Part shown: positions 1 to 11,979 of the stretch, piece after piece
Position numbering within the stretch: the stretch's first letter is position 1
Layout of the letters: the number at the start of each line of letters is the position of its first letter
Origin: Panagrolaimus kolymaensis
Lineage: Eukaryota > Nematoda > Chromadorea > Rhabditida > Panagrolaimidae
Assembly: GCA_028622995.1 (NCBI GenBank)
Contig: JAJQJQ010000002.1
Location: 8,184,001-8,248,000, forward strand
Length of the DNA stretch: 64,000 nucleotides
Direction: 5' to 3'
Notes under the pieces: model-generated
Seen by the model: the letters and a program-made list of their open reading frames with translations, nothing else
The model's database searches: none
Told to the model about the DNA's origin: nothing
Made by a program: the position numbers and the translations under genes

Positions 1-7
1 CTAAAAA

Positions 8-2559
8 ATGGTTTTTCATATTGGAATTTCTCCTGAACAAGGTAATATTGTGGCATATAATGAAAGCAGCAAAGAAACGTTTGAATATTTTATCGATAAT
101 GGTAAAAAAAATTAAATTAATATTATATAATTTACATCTGTCGTTTTAGTTTTATTTAATAATATTGACAAGGTGGAATCAATGTTTGAAGAAATAAAGG
201 CAAAAATTAACGGTGACCTTGGATGCACATGTATTTGTGTGGCATGGTACTATAATAATGATATTCGAAAAAAGTTTATTGAAAAAGGAATGCCTCACGG
301 ATTTAATAAAATAAAAATCATTAATTCCGAAACTTCGCTATATTTAGATCTTATTTTACGTGCAAAATTTAATTCTGCTTCTGATAATTTAATTTGGATA
401 GTTTGGAAAGAAAATTATTATTTATGGGAAAAAAGGAATATGAAAAATGCAATGGTCAAAAAATTGCAAAAAGTTTCACCTTTAACCGGCGAAGATTTTT
501 TAAAAATGAAAGAAGAATTTGGCGTTGATAAAGATCCAAACTTAGTTATTTATGACAACAATCTGTGTGAAACTGAATTAAAATATATAAAAACTGTTTT
601 TCCAAATTCAACGTTGTTTACTTATAGAATTACTTCACCAAACCCACCTGTTATAAAAGCTCGAATAATGGCGGCTAGTAATTCAGAAGTTATGCAATAT
701 AATACAGATGTACATCTTGACAAAGAAATACATGTTGAAATAAATGGGAATTTTATTTTTATTTTTGAGCATGGCTTACCATTGCCATCGGAAAAAACGG
801 TCGTCGTGCCTATAATAAAAAACAAAGATGTCTTAGAAGTAAGTAATAATAAACTATTTATGTGTTAAAAACTCTTTATTTTTAGGTTATTGCTTATCCT
901 TTTAATATACTTTATCATCAGAGGGTTTATTATGAAAAGATACAAATAACTCCTCAAATGTTAATGTCAGGAGAAATACTATACACATTTAAAATTGATG
1001 AAAATAGAATATTTTCAACGTATTATTCTTTAAACATCAAAAATATTGAAAGCCATTTTAATAACATTTATCTTGAAAATTCTCAGGTTAATCCACAATT
1101 TAATAATATTCATAGTTTAATTACTAAATAATTAAATTTAGCCATTATACGATATACCAAAAAAGATCAAAACTAATGACTCAAAAATTTATGCCATTGG
1201 AATTGATTTAGGAACTTCGAGATGTTTCGCTGCCGTAAATCGTCGAAATGGAATTGAAACAGTTGGATTAGACAACAGAGGTGAAAGACAATTACCATCT
1301 TACGTCGGTTTTGATGAAAAAAACGTAAAATGTGGACAAATTGTTGTTAATCGATTAACAATTTCTGCAAAATCAACCATTTTTGATTCAAAACGTATTA
1401 TTGGTAGAAAGCTTGAAGAAGTTATAATTGATGAAAATTGGCCGTTTGAAGTTATCAACGTTGAAGAGAGTTTAGCATTGAAAATTCAAAGTGATGTTAC
1501 TAACGTTGTAAAGCATCCAGAAGAAGTATCATCAGTTTTATTAAAACACATAAAACAAAAAGTGGAAGAGTTTCAAGGAAAAAAATTAGATGAAGTTGTG
1601 ATCACTGTGCCCGCTGCATTTACAAAGGAACAAAAACTTGCGACTCATATTGCTGCAATGATTGCTGGGTGGAAAATCATTCATCTTTTACCGGAACCAG
1701 TTGCAGCATCCTTTGCTTACTTTATTAACAGGGAAATTCCTAATAAATCAAATGTATTATTATTTGATTTTGGTGGTGGAACTTTAGATGTTTGCATTTT
1801 TAAAATCGAAAATAATAAACTTGAGATTGTTGGAAACACTGGTGACACTAATTTAGGAGGCAGAAATTTTGATAGACTCTTAATTAATTATTTCGCTAAA
1901 ATTTTGGAAAAGGATTACCAAATTGATGTAAATGAAAAGGATAAATCCAAATATCGTTTAATGGAAAAATGCATGGATATTAAACATACACTATCCGGTC
2001 AAAATGATGCAAGGTATGCTTAGAGAATTTTAACAAAAGGAATTTTTTGCTTTGTCATTTTAAAACCAAAGATTTATTTTAATAATTACAAATATGTTGC
2101 TACTAACAAATTTAATAAATAAACTTCTGAAAATTTAGAAAGCGATTTTTGGGAAAATAAAATAAACTTTTTCTGGATCAACAGTATCCTTATAACTATT
2201 ATATTTTAAAAGCTTTTATTTTTAGCTTAGATGTTAGCGACTTCAAAGTGAACGATGAAAGTCACTTAAATGTTACAAGGCAACAATTTGAAGAAATGGC
2301 TGTAACTCTTTTAAACAAAGTTAATTCAACAATACGACAAAGTTTGAAAGATGCAAATTTAAATTCTACGAAAATAAATAAAGTCCTGATAGTTGGTGGG
2401 GCTTGTCGAATGCCAATGATAAAAAAGTTACTTGAAGACACCTTTGCTAAAGCTGAACAATGTTGTGAAGAAAACCCTGATGAAGTTGTGGCTATTGGTG
2501 CTGCATATTATGCCTATCATTTAAAAACTGTGTCGGAATCTTATTGTTCACTTATATAA
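8..2559 (+). CDS. Tandem Hsp70-like protein A (pseudo-Hsp70 + Hsp70 nucleotide-binding domain)
   Basis: Predicted exons are 8-101, 150-838, 886-1086, 1142-2013 and 2226-2559; phases agree and give 729 residues. The C-terminal ~390 residues are an Hsp70 nucleotide-binding domain: GIDLGTS phosphate loop at about 1200, FDFGGGTLDVC phosphate-2 loop at about 1760, NLGGRNFD at about 1850, VLIVGGACRMPMI adenosine motif at about 2385. The protein stops right after this domain, so it has no C-terminal substrate-binding domain. The first ~330 residues open with a weak copy of the same loop (HIGISPEQGNIVAYN) and end with a stretch like the Hsp70 beta-sandwich (ILYTFKIDENRIF). Length, first-exon size (94 bp) and layout match the gene at 18006-20735. 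Likely cytosolic, as no signal peptide is seen. ATP binding by the second domain is plausible; function is unknown. The start lies only 8 bases into the window, so an upstream exon cannot be excluded. Confidence 0.8.
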
Positions 2560-2890
2560 TTTTTCATCCCTTTTTTATTTTACATTATCATATTCCCTTT
2601 CAATGCTCTTCTAGCGTCCTCGATTCTCTTTGTCTTTTACAAAATCTTGATTTACACGGTACCATTGTTGATATGTTTCAATTATGTTATCAGCTATTTT
2701 TATTATTACTTAAAAATAAATTTATTTTATATTTACAAATTTACTTAAAACACAGGAAAAAAATTGCGTAAAATTTATTAAATTCAATTTAAAAATTATT
2801 ATTGTTAAAATTCAAAAAATAAAATTTCAAAATATGTTAAAAATGGTATGATTTCATTCACATTTGCATTCACATAGGTAAAAGACATTA
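2560..2890. other. Intergenic, no gene seen
   Basis: AT-rich sequence between two convergent genes. It presumably holds both 3' untranslated regions; no coding, RNA or repeat signal was found. Confidence 0.5.
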
Positions 2891-3175
2891 TTATCCAAGA
2901 ACGATATCCCTTGAAATTTCATCGGTATGTGAAACAACAGTTTTAACATTTTTCTTTAATTCATGCGCGCCTTCTTTTAAACTTTCTTTAAAATTATGTG
3001 TGGCTTCTTTGATATCTTCTTTTAATTCTTTTGCGGATTCTTTGATATTTTCACTAAAGCTTAATCGTCTTTTATCTGGTTGTTGTTGATCCTCTTCTTG
3101 GGCATTAAGAATTTTTTCTTGGTATTCCATATCTGGTGGCAATTGAAGTGGTTGTTGTTGTTCAGGGGAAGCCAT
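2891..3175 (-). CDS. Small amphipathic protein with 11-residue (LEA-like) repeats
   Basis: A single-exon frame of 94 residues. After a Gln/Pro-rich head of ~40 residues come three consecutive 11-residue repeats of the pattern K-E-x-A/T-x-x-h-K-E-x-h (KESAKELKEDI, KEATHNFKESL, KEGAHELKKNV), then a short tail. Such 11-mers are the hallmark of group 3 LEA proteins, which are disordered in water and fold into amphipathic helices on drying; apolipoprotein-like helices look similar. No signal peptide, so probably cytosolic. Group 3 LEA proteins are known in anhydrobiotic nematodes, but three repeats are few, so a stress role is inference. It is convergent with the upstream Hsp70-like gene. Confidence 0.55.
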   Translation of the reverse strand: MASPEQQQPLQLPPDMEYQEKILNAQEEDQQQPDKRRLSFSENIKESAKELKEDIKEATHNFKESLKEGAHELKKNVKTVVSHTDEISRDIVLG

Positions 3176-5711
3176 TTTTGGAAATTTAAACGAGTGAAAG
3201 TGTGAATGAGGGATGATTGGAAGGAAGATTATTAAAATCTAAAAATGAACGAGATTTACTAAAAAATAAATTCATATCAAAATTCTTTAAACGCGGCAAT
3301 GGAAAATAAAAAGAGCGAAATAAGGACGTCGGAAAAAAATTTAAATTTCGATACTTCAAATCCAAAAACTTTTTATTAAGAGTCTCCACACAGAAAGTTG
3401 AATATGTTAAATATTTTCAGAAAGGCCAAAATAAAAATTTATAAAAATTCATTTGGGGGTAGATAGTGGTGTTCCTAATTTTCTAAGCAAGAATAGAAAA
3501 TTAATAACAAAAAAAGTTAGAAGCAACTGTGTGACTTACTTTTCCAAATATTTCTAAATGAATAAATGAAAGAAGAAAAAAACACGAAAGTAAGATTTTT
3601 TTTGAACAACAACCAAAAAAAGAAAGTTCATCAGCCATAAACTTTCCTTGAATGCTTTTGTTTTTCTAATATTTTTCCATTCTCAAAAACAAAACAAGGA
3701 TAATTTCCTATTCAAGTTAACCTCTCACTCACAAACTCAAAAACTTATTTTTTTGCAAAAAACGCTTACTTTTTTGAAAAAAAAGAAACCCAATTAAAAG
3801 TCCAACAACAACTAAAAGAAAAATAACAAAACAAAAGCAAAAACCAAAATGTTTTTTTTATTCTTCAAAAAAATTTTGTTACGTTTTTTAAAAAGCACAA
3901 AGAAACTTGGATGAAGAAATGAGACTAAAAAAATAAATAAATATAAGTTTTTGAGAAAGAAAAAATTGAAAGATTTAAAGCAATTTTATTTATATTTTTT
4001 CAAACAGCAATCAAATAAAATAAAAATGAAAAGATATAAGAAAAAAAATAAGATAAACAATTTATCCGATAAAAAAATATTATTTTTATTTTTATTTTAT
4101 TAGATTTCATAAAATCTTTGAAGATTTTATTTTTGAAAATCACAAAATTGGTTCTATTAACCAATAAAAAATAGAAAAAGAAATAAAATAAAATTGTTTG
4201 CCAGCGGGCATTAAAGTTTTTTTTCTTTTGCTTTGACATTTTCTTTATTAATTCTTTCTTTCTTCCTCATTGTGGCGTGTGAGGCTTTCTCGAGTCCATG
4301 CTCTCATGTGCTTTAAACAACAAAGACCAAAACTCTCTAAAGCACGCACATTCACTCTCAAGGTCACTCATCTCACTCGTCTCAGCTTTCCTGCTACATA
4401 GCTAACTCCAATTTCTTCAAAGAAAAAAAAACATATTTCGAAAACAAAAAACACCAAAGACTTTTTTGCGCTCAGGAAAAACGTATGTGAACTTATAGCT
4501 TTGAACATTAAAAAAAATATGCCAAAGAAAAAAATGAAAGAGCGCCGCCGCTGAAAAAAACAAAAAAAGCTTTTGACACATTTTTCATTAAAAAAGCTAT
4601 TCATTTTTAAAAAAGCAGCCGATAGACGAGAGTTTAAAAAAGTAATAACAAATTTTTGAAGAAGAATGGCCGACAAAAAAAACAAACAACATAAGTTTTT
4701 CAGAAATGTATTTTTGTGTGTCTAAAATTAGTGAGTGACAGCAGAAGCTTTTTTGCAGCAGGAAAAAAAACAAGAGTGTGAAAGGTTGAAAGAGTCAAAA
4801 AAAAATAACAAAGTTTTTGTTTTTCTAAACCTATAATTAATGGATGTGACTGGCGGCGGCAAAGGCTGTTGTTTTATTATTTTTTTTCTTGTTAGCTTTC
4901 TTTCGAAAATGGGCATTAATGTGTTTATGTATTTACATATTTAGAAAATAAATAAATAAAATTTTAAAAAAACATGAAAACAAAAAATGTTACTTTCTTT
5001 ACCGTAAGTGGAATAGTTATGAAACCATTGGAGTCAAATAACAAAGCTATGACGAATTTATAGGGTGAAAAATGCAAATATTTTTATTTTATTTTTTTCT
5101 TCGATTTATAAAAAAGAATAAAGTAAATTTTTGTTTGTTTGGTTATTGTTTGGTTAAAAGCATTTTTTCAGAGGGCAAATTTTAATAAATTCAAATGAAT
5201 AAATACTTTTTTTGTAATTATTTAAACTTTTTGAATTAATCGAAATTTTAAATTTTGCATAAAAATGCTTTTATGTTTGATGTTTATCGACCGCATTATA
5301 AATAGGTACCATCGCTCTTTAACTATGCACCATTAAATTTTTTTTGTAGTCATCAAATTGCATAACAATATCATCATCGACCAGAGTCTTGTTTTGCTAT
5401 TGAGAAACAACAACCAAACTTTTTTTTAAGTTAGTTCCGTTAATTTTACTCCAAAATTTAGAGGGAGTGCATTTTTAATAATAATAAAAAAGAAGAACAA
5501 GGAGCATCAAAAGACAAAGGTTAATAACCTCCATCATTTTTTTTTCTTTTGACAACACAGTAGCAAATAAAAAAGCAAAAACGGAAAAAGATAGATAAAG
5601 CAATCAAAGCAGAAATAAAAGAGAAAAGAAAAATGCTGCCTGCTACAATCGAAGAAAAAAATAAGCAAAGCAGCAAAGTCCCGTTTTTTGAGGCAAAAAA
5701 AAAGTGAAAAG
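3176..5711. other. Long intergenic region, no supported gene
   Basis: About 2.5 kb of very AT-rich, homopolymer-rich sequence. Open frames here encode Phe/Lys-rich low-complexity peptides with no splice structure or recognisable motif. The region separates the LEA-like gene from the sphingomyelinase and may hold its promoter. Confidence 0.5.
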
Positions 5712-5728
5712 CCTTTCCTTATCAGTGA
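5712..5728 (+). promoter_or_regulatory. Extended GATA site upstream of the sphingomyelinase gene
   Basis: CCTTTCCTTATCAGTGA. Its reverse complement contains ACTGATAAGG, the extended GATA consensus bound by intestinal GATA factors such as ELT-2 in C. elegans. It lies 86 bp before the predicted start codon. The same 17 bases recur at 36225-36241 between two Hsp70-like genes. Binding is inferred. Confidence 0.45.
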
Positions 5729-5813
5729 GGTTTCATTCATAGGCATTAGTGGCAAAGTTATTTAGGTGGCTGAAACAATAAAATCATCATTAAAAACATT
5801 TAACCCTCCTAAA

Positions 5814-8197
5814 ATGAAGTTGTCGTTGATAACTTTATTAGTGGGTATTGGGATTATTAGCATTGGTTTAGCTGTGCCTTTATCCAAAGTTGAAAATGTT
5901 AGAAAGGAAGCTCAATTCGCTGAGGTTTGATTCAGATTCTTTTTGAGATTTGGAAAGAAAATGGTTTTTAGATTCAAAACAAAATAAATAGCTTTGAACC
6001 AAAGCCTCAAGCTCGTGGTCTCACATGCGACTTATGCAAACTTTTGATTCAAGGAATAAAAGTTTTAATTTCTCAAAATAAAACTGAAGATGAAATTGAT
6101 AAATTTGCTATGTAAGTTTGATGATATTCGTTATTATTTCGAACTTTTTTTAAATTTTCACTTTTACACAAATTTGATTTTTTTGACCATTTTAGCAACA
6201 CCTGTATTAATCTTCAAATTGAACAACCCTATGTGTGTCACCGAATAGTCGAAGAGTTTGGAAATGAAATATATTTCGCTCTTGAACATTCATTCTTAGA
6301 ACCTCATGAATTTTGTGGAGTTTTTGTTAAGGATTGTCCAACGGCTGAAAATCCATTGGATCAACCATGGCCTTTAGAAATTCCTGGAAATAAGCCTCCA
6401 GTTAAGCCATGGCCCACCGTACCTGTAAGTAGTTTCTCGAATCAAAAATTTCGGAAAAAATAAAATAAAAGTTACGGTATTTTTTGATTTTTTTAGGAAG
6501 GAAAACCAACGATGAGAGTTTTACATTTGGCTGATATTCATATTGATCGAGATTATGCCGTTGGAAGTGAAGCAAATTGCTCCAATGAAGAAGGATTCAT
6601 TTACGCTTTTTGTTGTCGAGATTATCCTCCAGATAAATCTCCTAATGGCAACAAACCCAAAGCCACAATAAACACTCCAGCACCAAAATGGGGATATTCA
6701 GGAAATTGTGATATTCCATACATAACTTTTGAAGGATCAATGAAATATATTTCTGAAACAGAAAAAATTGATTATATTATTGTTACTGGAGATTTGGAGC
6801 CTCATGCTATTTGGGATTATACTCAAGAAACTACCACCGCAAATATTGTTAATATTACTAATGTTTTCCTTAAATATTTTCCTAATATTCCTATTTTTCA
6901 AGCTGTTGGTAATCATGAAGGTGTTCCAATGGATGCGTAAGCTTTAAAATTATTTTTTATTGAAATAAAAAATGAAAGTAATAAATATTTAGCAATATTC
7001 TACAAACTTTTGTTACTATCATTTTTTTTCTTTCATTACAAAAATTAATTTATTTACTTAGATTTTAATGATGATTTTTTTAGATTTGCTCCCCATAGCA
7101 TTTTGGAATACAGTACTCGTGGCCCACAATGGCTTTATAGCGTTTTGAATGAAAATTGGGGAAATTGGCTTCCAGAATCAGTTAAAGAATCACTTCAATA
7201 GTAAGTTTTTTGCTTCATGGGAAAAATTTCATAAAAACTAACTTTTGTTTGATTTTAGTCGAGGAAGTTATTCATTCCATCCATTTGATAATTTAAAAGT
7301 TATTTCTTTAAATACTGTTTATTGTTCACATTGGAATTTGTAAGTTTTATTTCCCAAAAAAAAAGAGTTTGATTTTGAGAACAAAATATTTTACAAAATT
7401 TTATTTAGCTATCTTTACATTAATGCCACCGATCCCGATCTTACCCTTGATTGGTTTGCTAAAGAATTACTTGATTCTGAACAAAAAAATGAAAAAGTTC
7501 ATATCATTTCTCATATTCCATCTGGGGATAGTTATTGCCTCAAAGCATTTTCAGCAAATTATTATTCTTTGATTAATCGATTTGAAAATACTATTGCTGG
7601 TCAATTCTTTGGACATACTCATGATGATCACTTTTACGTAAACCTACATTTAAATTTTTTTCTAAACCTAAATTTTTTTTTTGCAGATGTATTTCGATGA
7701 TGCAAACCCTAAAAATCGTGCAACTCATACCGCTTTTATTGCCCCTTCGTTGACGACTTATTCTTACATCAATCCAGCTTATAGAATTTATACCATAGAT
7801 GGAAATTATCCTGGATCAAGTTTCACTGTGATTGATGAAGAAAATTATTACGCAAATTTAACTGAAGTTAATGCGAATGATAAACTTGAATTCAAACTTG
7901 AATATAATAAACGCGTAAGAATGATTTTTTCCTAGTTGAAACACATATTTTCTTTCTCAAAGCAAAATTTTTAATTTTTAGCAAGATTACAACATGAAAG
8001 ATTTATCACCCGCTTCCCATCATGATTTGTTAATGAGAATGCTCACGGATGACGCGCTTTTGGATAAATACATTACTCATTTTTATCGAAATGACATGCA
8101 ACTCAAAACTTGTGACGCCGCATGTCGAAAAAAGTTTATTTGTGATGCCATGACCGGAGAAGCAGGAAAAGAAGACATTTTTTGTGCGGGACTTTAA
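5814..8197 (+). CDS. asm: Secreted acid sphingomyelinase (sphingomyelin phosphodiesterase)
   Basis: Nine predicted exons: 5814-5924, 5972-6111, 6196-6424, 6497-6936, 7084-7200, 7259-7339, 7409-7637, 7687-7914, 7982-8197. All phases agree, giving 596 residues. The protein starts with a hydrophobic signal peptide (MKLSLITLLVGIGIISIG), followed by a saposin-B domain with paired cysteines (LTCDLCKLLI, NTCINLQ, YVCHRIV) that presents lipid. The metallophosphoesterase domain shows the zinc-ligand motifs in order: LHLADIHID, VTGDLEPH, GNHEG, SHIPSGD and GHTHDD. The C-terminal domain has conserved cysteines, ending FCAGL. The enzyme cleaves sphingomyelin to ceramide and phosphocholine in lysosomes or outside the cell. 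Size and domain order fit the ASM family well. A GATA site upstream hints at gut expression. Confidence 0.93.
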
Positions 8198-8274
8198 ACA
8201 ATTTAAAAGAAAATTAAATAAATTTTAACAGTTACAAATAAAATTATATTTTATTTATTTAAAAATGTGATCTA

Positions 8275-8649
8275 CACTGAGAAAAATTTTTCGTGTCACA
8301 CTTTTGGTGTGACAAGGAAAATAAATATATGGTGGTTGGTCCGATAAATTTTGTAAGGTTTAAATTTTTTTATTTTAGTTTCTCCACAATGTGTACTGAA
8401 CAGTTTTATTATTTTGTGGTTGGAAAAAAAAAAGTATTCAAAATTCTGTTGTACAACAACGGCACACCTGTGTGACAAAATTTTGACTACTTTTTTTTTT
8501 CCAACCACAAATTAATAAAACTGTTGAGTACACTTTGTGGAGAAACGAAAATAAGGAAAAATAAACCTTACAAAATTTATCGAGCCAACCACTGTATATT
8601 TATTTTCCCTGTGTGACCGAAAATGTCACACTTTTTATTTTTCTCAGTG
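8275..8649. mobile_element. 375-bp palindromic MITE with TA target duplication
   Basis: The two ends are inverted copies (CACTGAGAAAAA and TTTTTCTCAGTG), and the whole element folds back on itself with scattered mismatches. It is flanked by TA at 8273-8274 and 8650-8651, the target of Tc1/mariner-type transposases. There is no coding capacity, so this is a non-autonomous miniature element lying just after the sphingomyelinase 3' end. Confidence 0.85.
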
Positions 8650-8984
8650 TATGCATACATAAAGTTTTTAGTTTGATTAAATTTAAAAAAAGTTTTTACC
8701 CGTAAAAAAGTTAAATAATTGGTATTTGTCACCGCTCTCAATGGGTAGTTTGTGTTGTCAGCAGCTAGAAAAAATATTGAGTAAACACATTCTTATAACC
8801 TGACGTTTTAATCTAAAAACTTTTTACTACGAGCTACCGTCTAATAATTACTGGATAGATACATCATAGTTTATTTTTTTGGAAAAAATAGTTATTAATT
8901 TTTTTTCGCTTACTTTTGTGTATTTAATTCAAAAAATATCTAAAGTAAAAATTTGAAACTAAAAAAGCCATCCAAATTAAAAAA

Positions 8985-10016
8985 ATGTCGAATGAAACCG
9001 AAAACCTTAGCCACGGTCCTCCTCCATATGAAAGTCCTTCGATGGAATTTATTGATTATTATAGCTATATTTTTTTATTAGGTTTCACACATGTTGGTCT
9101 TATATTTAAAATATTAGTTTTTATATTTTTTATTTTTCATTTTATTTAAAAAACTCCAAATATTTGTTCTTTATATTTTTTTCTTTTAATGCTTGGATTT
9201 GCCTGGGATATTATCACTTTTCTAACTAGCACAATTTATTTTATAAATGATTATATTAATATTTTGGACATGCATTGGGTTGATGTTGTAAGCGATGTAT
9301 GTCAATGGTATAATGCACAATTTTCTGCTATTTGGGTTTTAGTTTTATCTTTAAATCGTTTAACAGCGATTATTTGGTATCGAAATCATCAAAATTTTTG
9401 GTCTCGACATTACCCAAAATTTATATTCTTTATGTTTATTTATCCATTTCTCTTAAATGGTTACAGTTTTATTAATTACAAATGTCGATTTTTATTTCGA
9501 GATTGCAATGACCCAAATTATTGGTTTGAAGATGCAATAGTAACCGGAATTGCCAGTGGCATCCTTGCTGTGATTGCACTTTTTGTCGGCATCATCACCG
9601 TGTATTTTTATTATTTGGAAATGAATAAAAAAGAATCTAATACGCCAGCAACAAATCAAAAAACTGAACAAAAATTAGTTATTCAAGCTTTTATTTTATC
9701 TTTCACCTATGTTTGTTATTGCCTTTTACAAGCATATTGGCAATTTCTTAAAACAATTGTTCAAACTATAGGAATATATTTTTTATCCATTCAATTTGCC
9801 AAAGTTTTTATTTATCATATTTTTCATATTTCTGCATTTATATTAATTTTTGTTTTATCGTAAGCTTTTTTACTTCTCCAAAATTTATTTTAGAATTAAT
9901 TTTTCTTTTTCAGCCCACTCTTACGAGAGCAGTTATTTAATTTATTATCGCTTAAAAATGAATTCATAATTTCACAAAATTATATAGTGCGTTTTCTGAA
10001 TAAATTTTTTTATTAA
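8985..10016 (+). pseudogene. srg-like serpentine chemoreceptor 1, with an in-frame stop
   Basis: Two exons, 8985-9859 and 9914-10016, would give 325 residues with seven hydrophobic segments. Residues and exon structure match the two downstream paralogues: NRLTAIIWY after the third helix, then RHYPKF, FRDCNDPNYW, KLVIQAFILSFTYV, and a short last exon ending each receptor. Codon 55 is TAA (9147-9149) where both paralogues have AAG (Lys-Lys-Thr after the first helix), so the full-length product cannot be made without readthrough. The remaining frame after the stop is uninterrupted, so the mutation looks recent. An ATG-started product from about 9189 would lack the first helix. Class gamma assignment rests on the NRLTA/W motif pattern and is tentative. 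Confidence 0.75.
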
Positions 10017-10360
10017 CTCTGAAAATAAAATATTTTTTTGAATCATTGATGTCAATAAATGCAAATTCCAACAAAACAAATTCTTTAAAAAAACAAAGTA
10101 GTTAAAAAAGAATTGAATTAAATTAATTTTTTTCTTTCCTTTACAAGCAAAATAAAATATTTATGTAGCAAATTTCACAAGTTTTTGTAGTTTCTTTTTT
10201 TTTCTTTCAAGTCAGTCAAAACTGTAAACAAACAAATCCATCGAAATTACTATAAAAAGCATTTTTAACGTATCTAAAAAAAGTAATTTTCACATGGCAA
10301 AATAAAAATAGCCGCATTGTGAAGTAAAAAAAGAGTTTATATTTTTTTTATTCTAAAAAA

Positions 10361-11400
10361 ATGTCTGATAGCCAAGTCATTGGAGGTGGAATAAAATATG
10401 AAAATCCTTCGATGCATCGATTGGATATTTATTGTTATTATTTCATCAAATTTTTTGCTTATACCGGATTAATTTTTAAAATATTAATTTTTACATTTTT
10501 ATTTTATCATTTAATTAAGAAAACTTTTAAAAATATTTGCTTTTTATATTTTTCGTTGTTGATGCTTGGATTTTTTTGGGATATTATTTCTCTTTTAATT
10601 GGAGCCATTCGATTTGCTAATGAATTTACACATACTTTCGATGGGCGATGGATCACAGTGGCTAGTGATGTTTCTCAATGGTATACGGTTCAATTTTCTG
10701 CTATTTGGACTTTGATTTTATCTTTAAATCGACTCACCGCGATTATTTGGTATCAAAATCATCAAAATTTTTGGTCACGACACTATTTAAAAATTGTGAT
10801 TTTTATGTTTATTTATCCATTTCTCGTAAATGGATATAGTTTTATTAATTACAAATGCCGATTCTTATTTCGAGATTGCAATGAACCAAATTATTGGGTT
10901 GAAGACGCTTATGTCACAGGGATTGCCAGCGGCATAGTTACCCTTGTTGCTCTCATCGTAAACATAATTACTGGATATATTTATCATTTTGAAATAAGCA
11001 TGAAAACTAAAATTCCATGTTTACAAAAAACGGAACATAAACTTGTTATTCAAGCTTTTATTTTATCTTTCACTTATGTATGTTATTGCTTTTTTCACGC
11101 GTATTGGCAATTTCTTAAAGCAAATATTAATGTTATTGGAATATTTTTTTTATCCATTCAATTTTTAATGGATTTTAGTTATTCGCTTTTTCATATTTCT
11201 GCATATATTTTACTTTTTGTTTTATCGTAAGTTTTTACCTTTAAAATTTTATGGGTGATTGTTCTGCATTTTATAATAGTAGCTATTTTTTTAGGCCACC
11301 GCTTCTCAAAAAATTATCCAAATTTTGTCGAGTAAAAAAACTTCGAGATTATAAATTTTCTATTAAAGTTATAAATAGTAATAGCAGTTTTTGTCAATGA
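10361..11400 (+). CDS. srg-like serpentine chemoreceptor 2 (intact)
   Basis: Exons 10361-11226 and 11295-11400 give 323 residues with phases in agreement. About seven hydrophobic helices are visible; the third ends in LSLNRLTAIIWYQNHQNFW, the loop after helix 4 has CRFLFRDCNEPNYW, and helix 6 contains KLVIQAFILSFTYVCY. Nematode srg-type receptors are G-protein-coupled chemosensory receptors in the cilia of sensory neurons. This is the only undamaged member of a three-gene tandem array on the same strand, spaced about 0.3-0.6 kb. Family naming is from motif resemblance only; other sr families (srx, srt) are possible. Confidence 0.75.
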
Positions 11401-11979
11401 TGGCTGATGAATCTGGACTTAGAATTCCTTAGCTAAAAAACATTCGATCACATGCGTCATAAAAACTAAAATATAAAATATAAAATATAAAAAAAATATT
11501 CAACAACACCTTCTAAATTTATTTATCGAATTTATATTTTTGTTAAAATGGTTATTCAATAAATAAAATCCTTATAAATAAATAAATTGCTTTTTTTACG
11601 TGTTTGGCTTTTTCAATCGAATTAATTTTTTCACAATAAAAAAATCTCAACGGTCTCTATTAACTCAAAAAAAAAATGAGTGACGTGTTTGGAATTTAAT
11701 TTAATGAAATGCTTTACAAATGATTTTTAAATTTAAAAACGAAATATTTTCATTTAATGAATATCTAACTTTTTTTGTAATTAAATTTACTTGTAACTGA
11801 AATGGAGAAAAGAAAGAGGAAGGAAGGAGAATGGAGCGACGAATAATTCAAAAAGGTTGAAAAGAAATTTATGTTGAGAAACTATAAACAAAAATTTGAC
11901 TTTCGTCAGCCAAAAAAAAAATAGTTCGTGAATAAACAATATCTAAATTTTTTGATAACCTTTTTTTAGAATTAAAAAA
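11401..11979. other. Intergenic spacer in the receptor array
   Basis: AT-rich spacer holding the 3' end of receptor 2 (an AATAAA-like signal near 11560) and the upstream region of receptor 3. Nothing else is recognised. Confidence 0.4.

Noticed and set aside
4368..4685. 105-codon minus-strand open frame
   Set aside because: Phe/Ser-rich low complexity from A/T runs, no splice context, no homologue pattern; AT-rich intergenic DNA gives such frames by chance.
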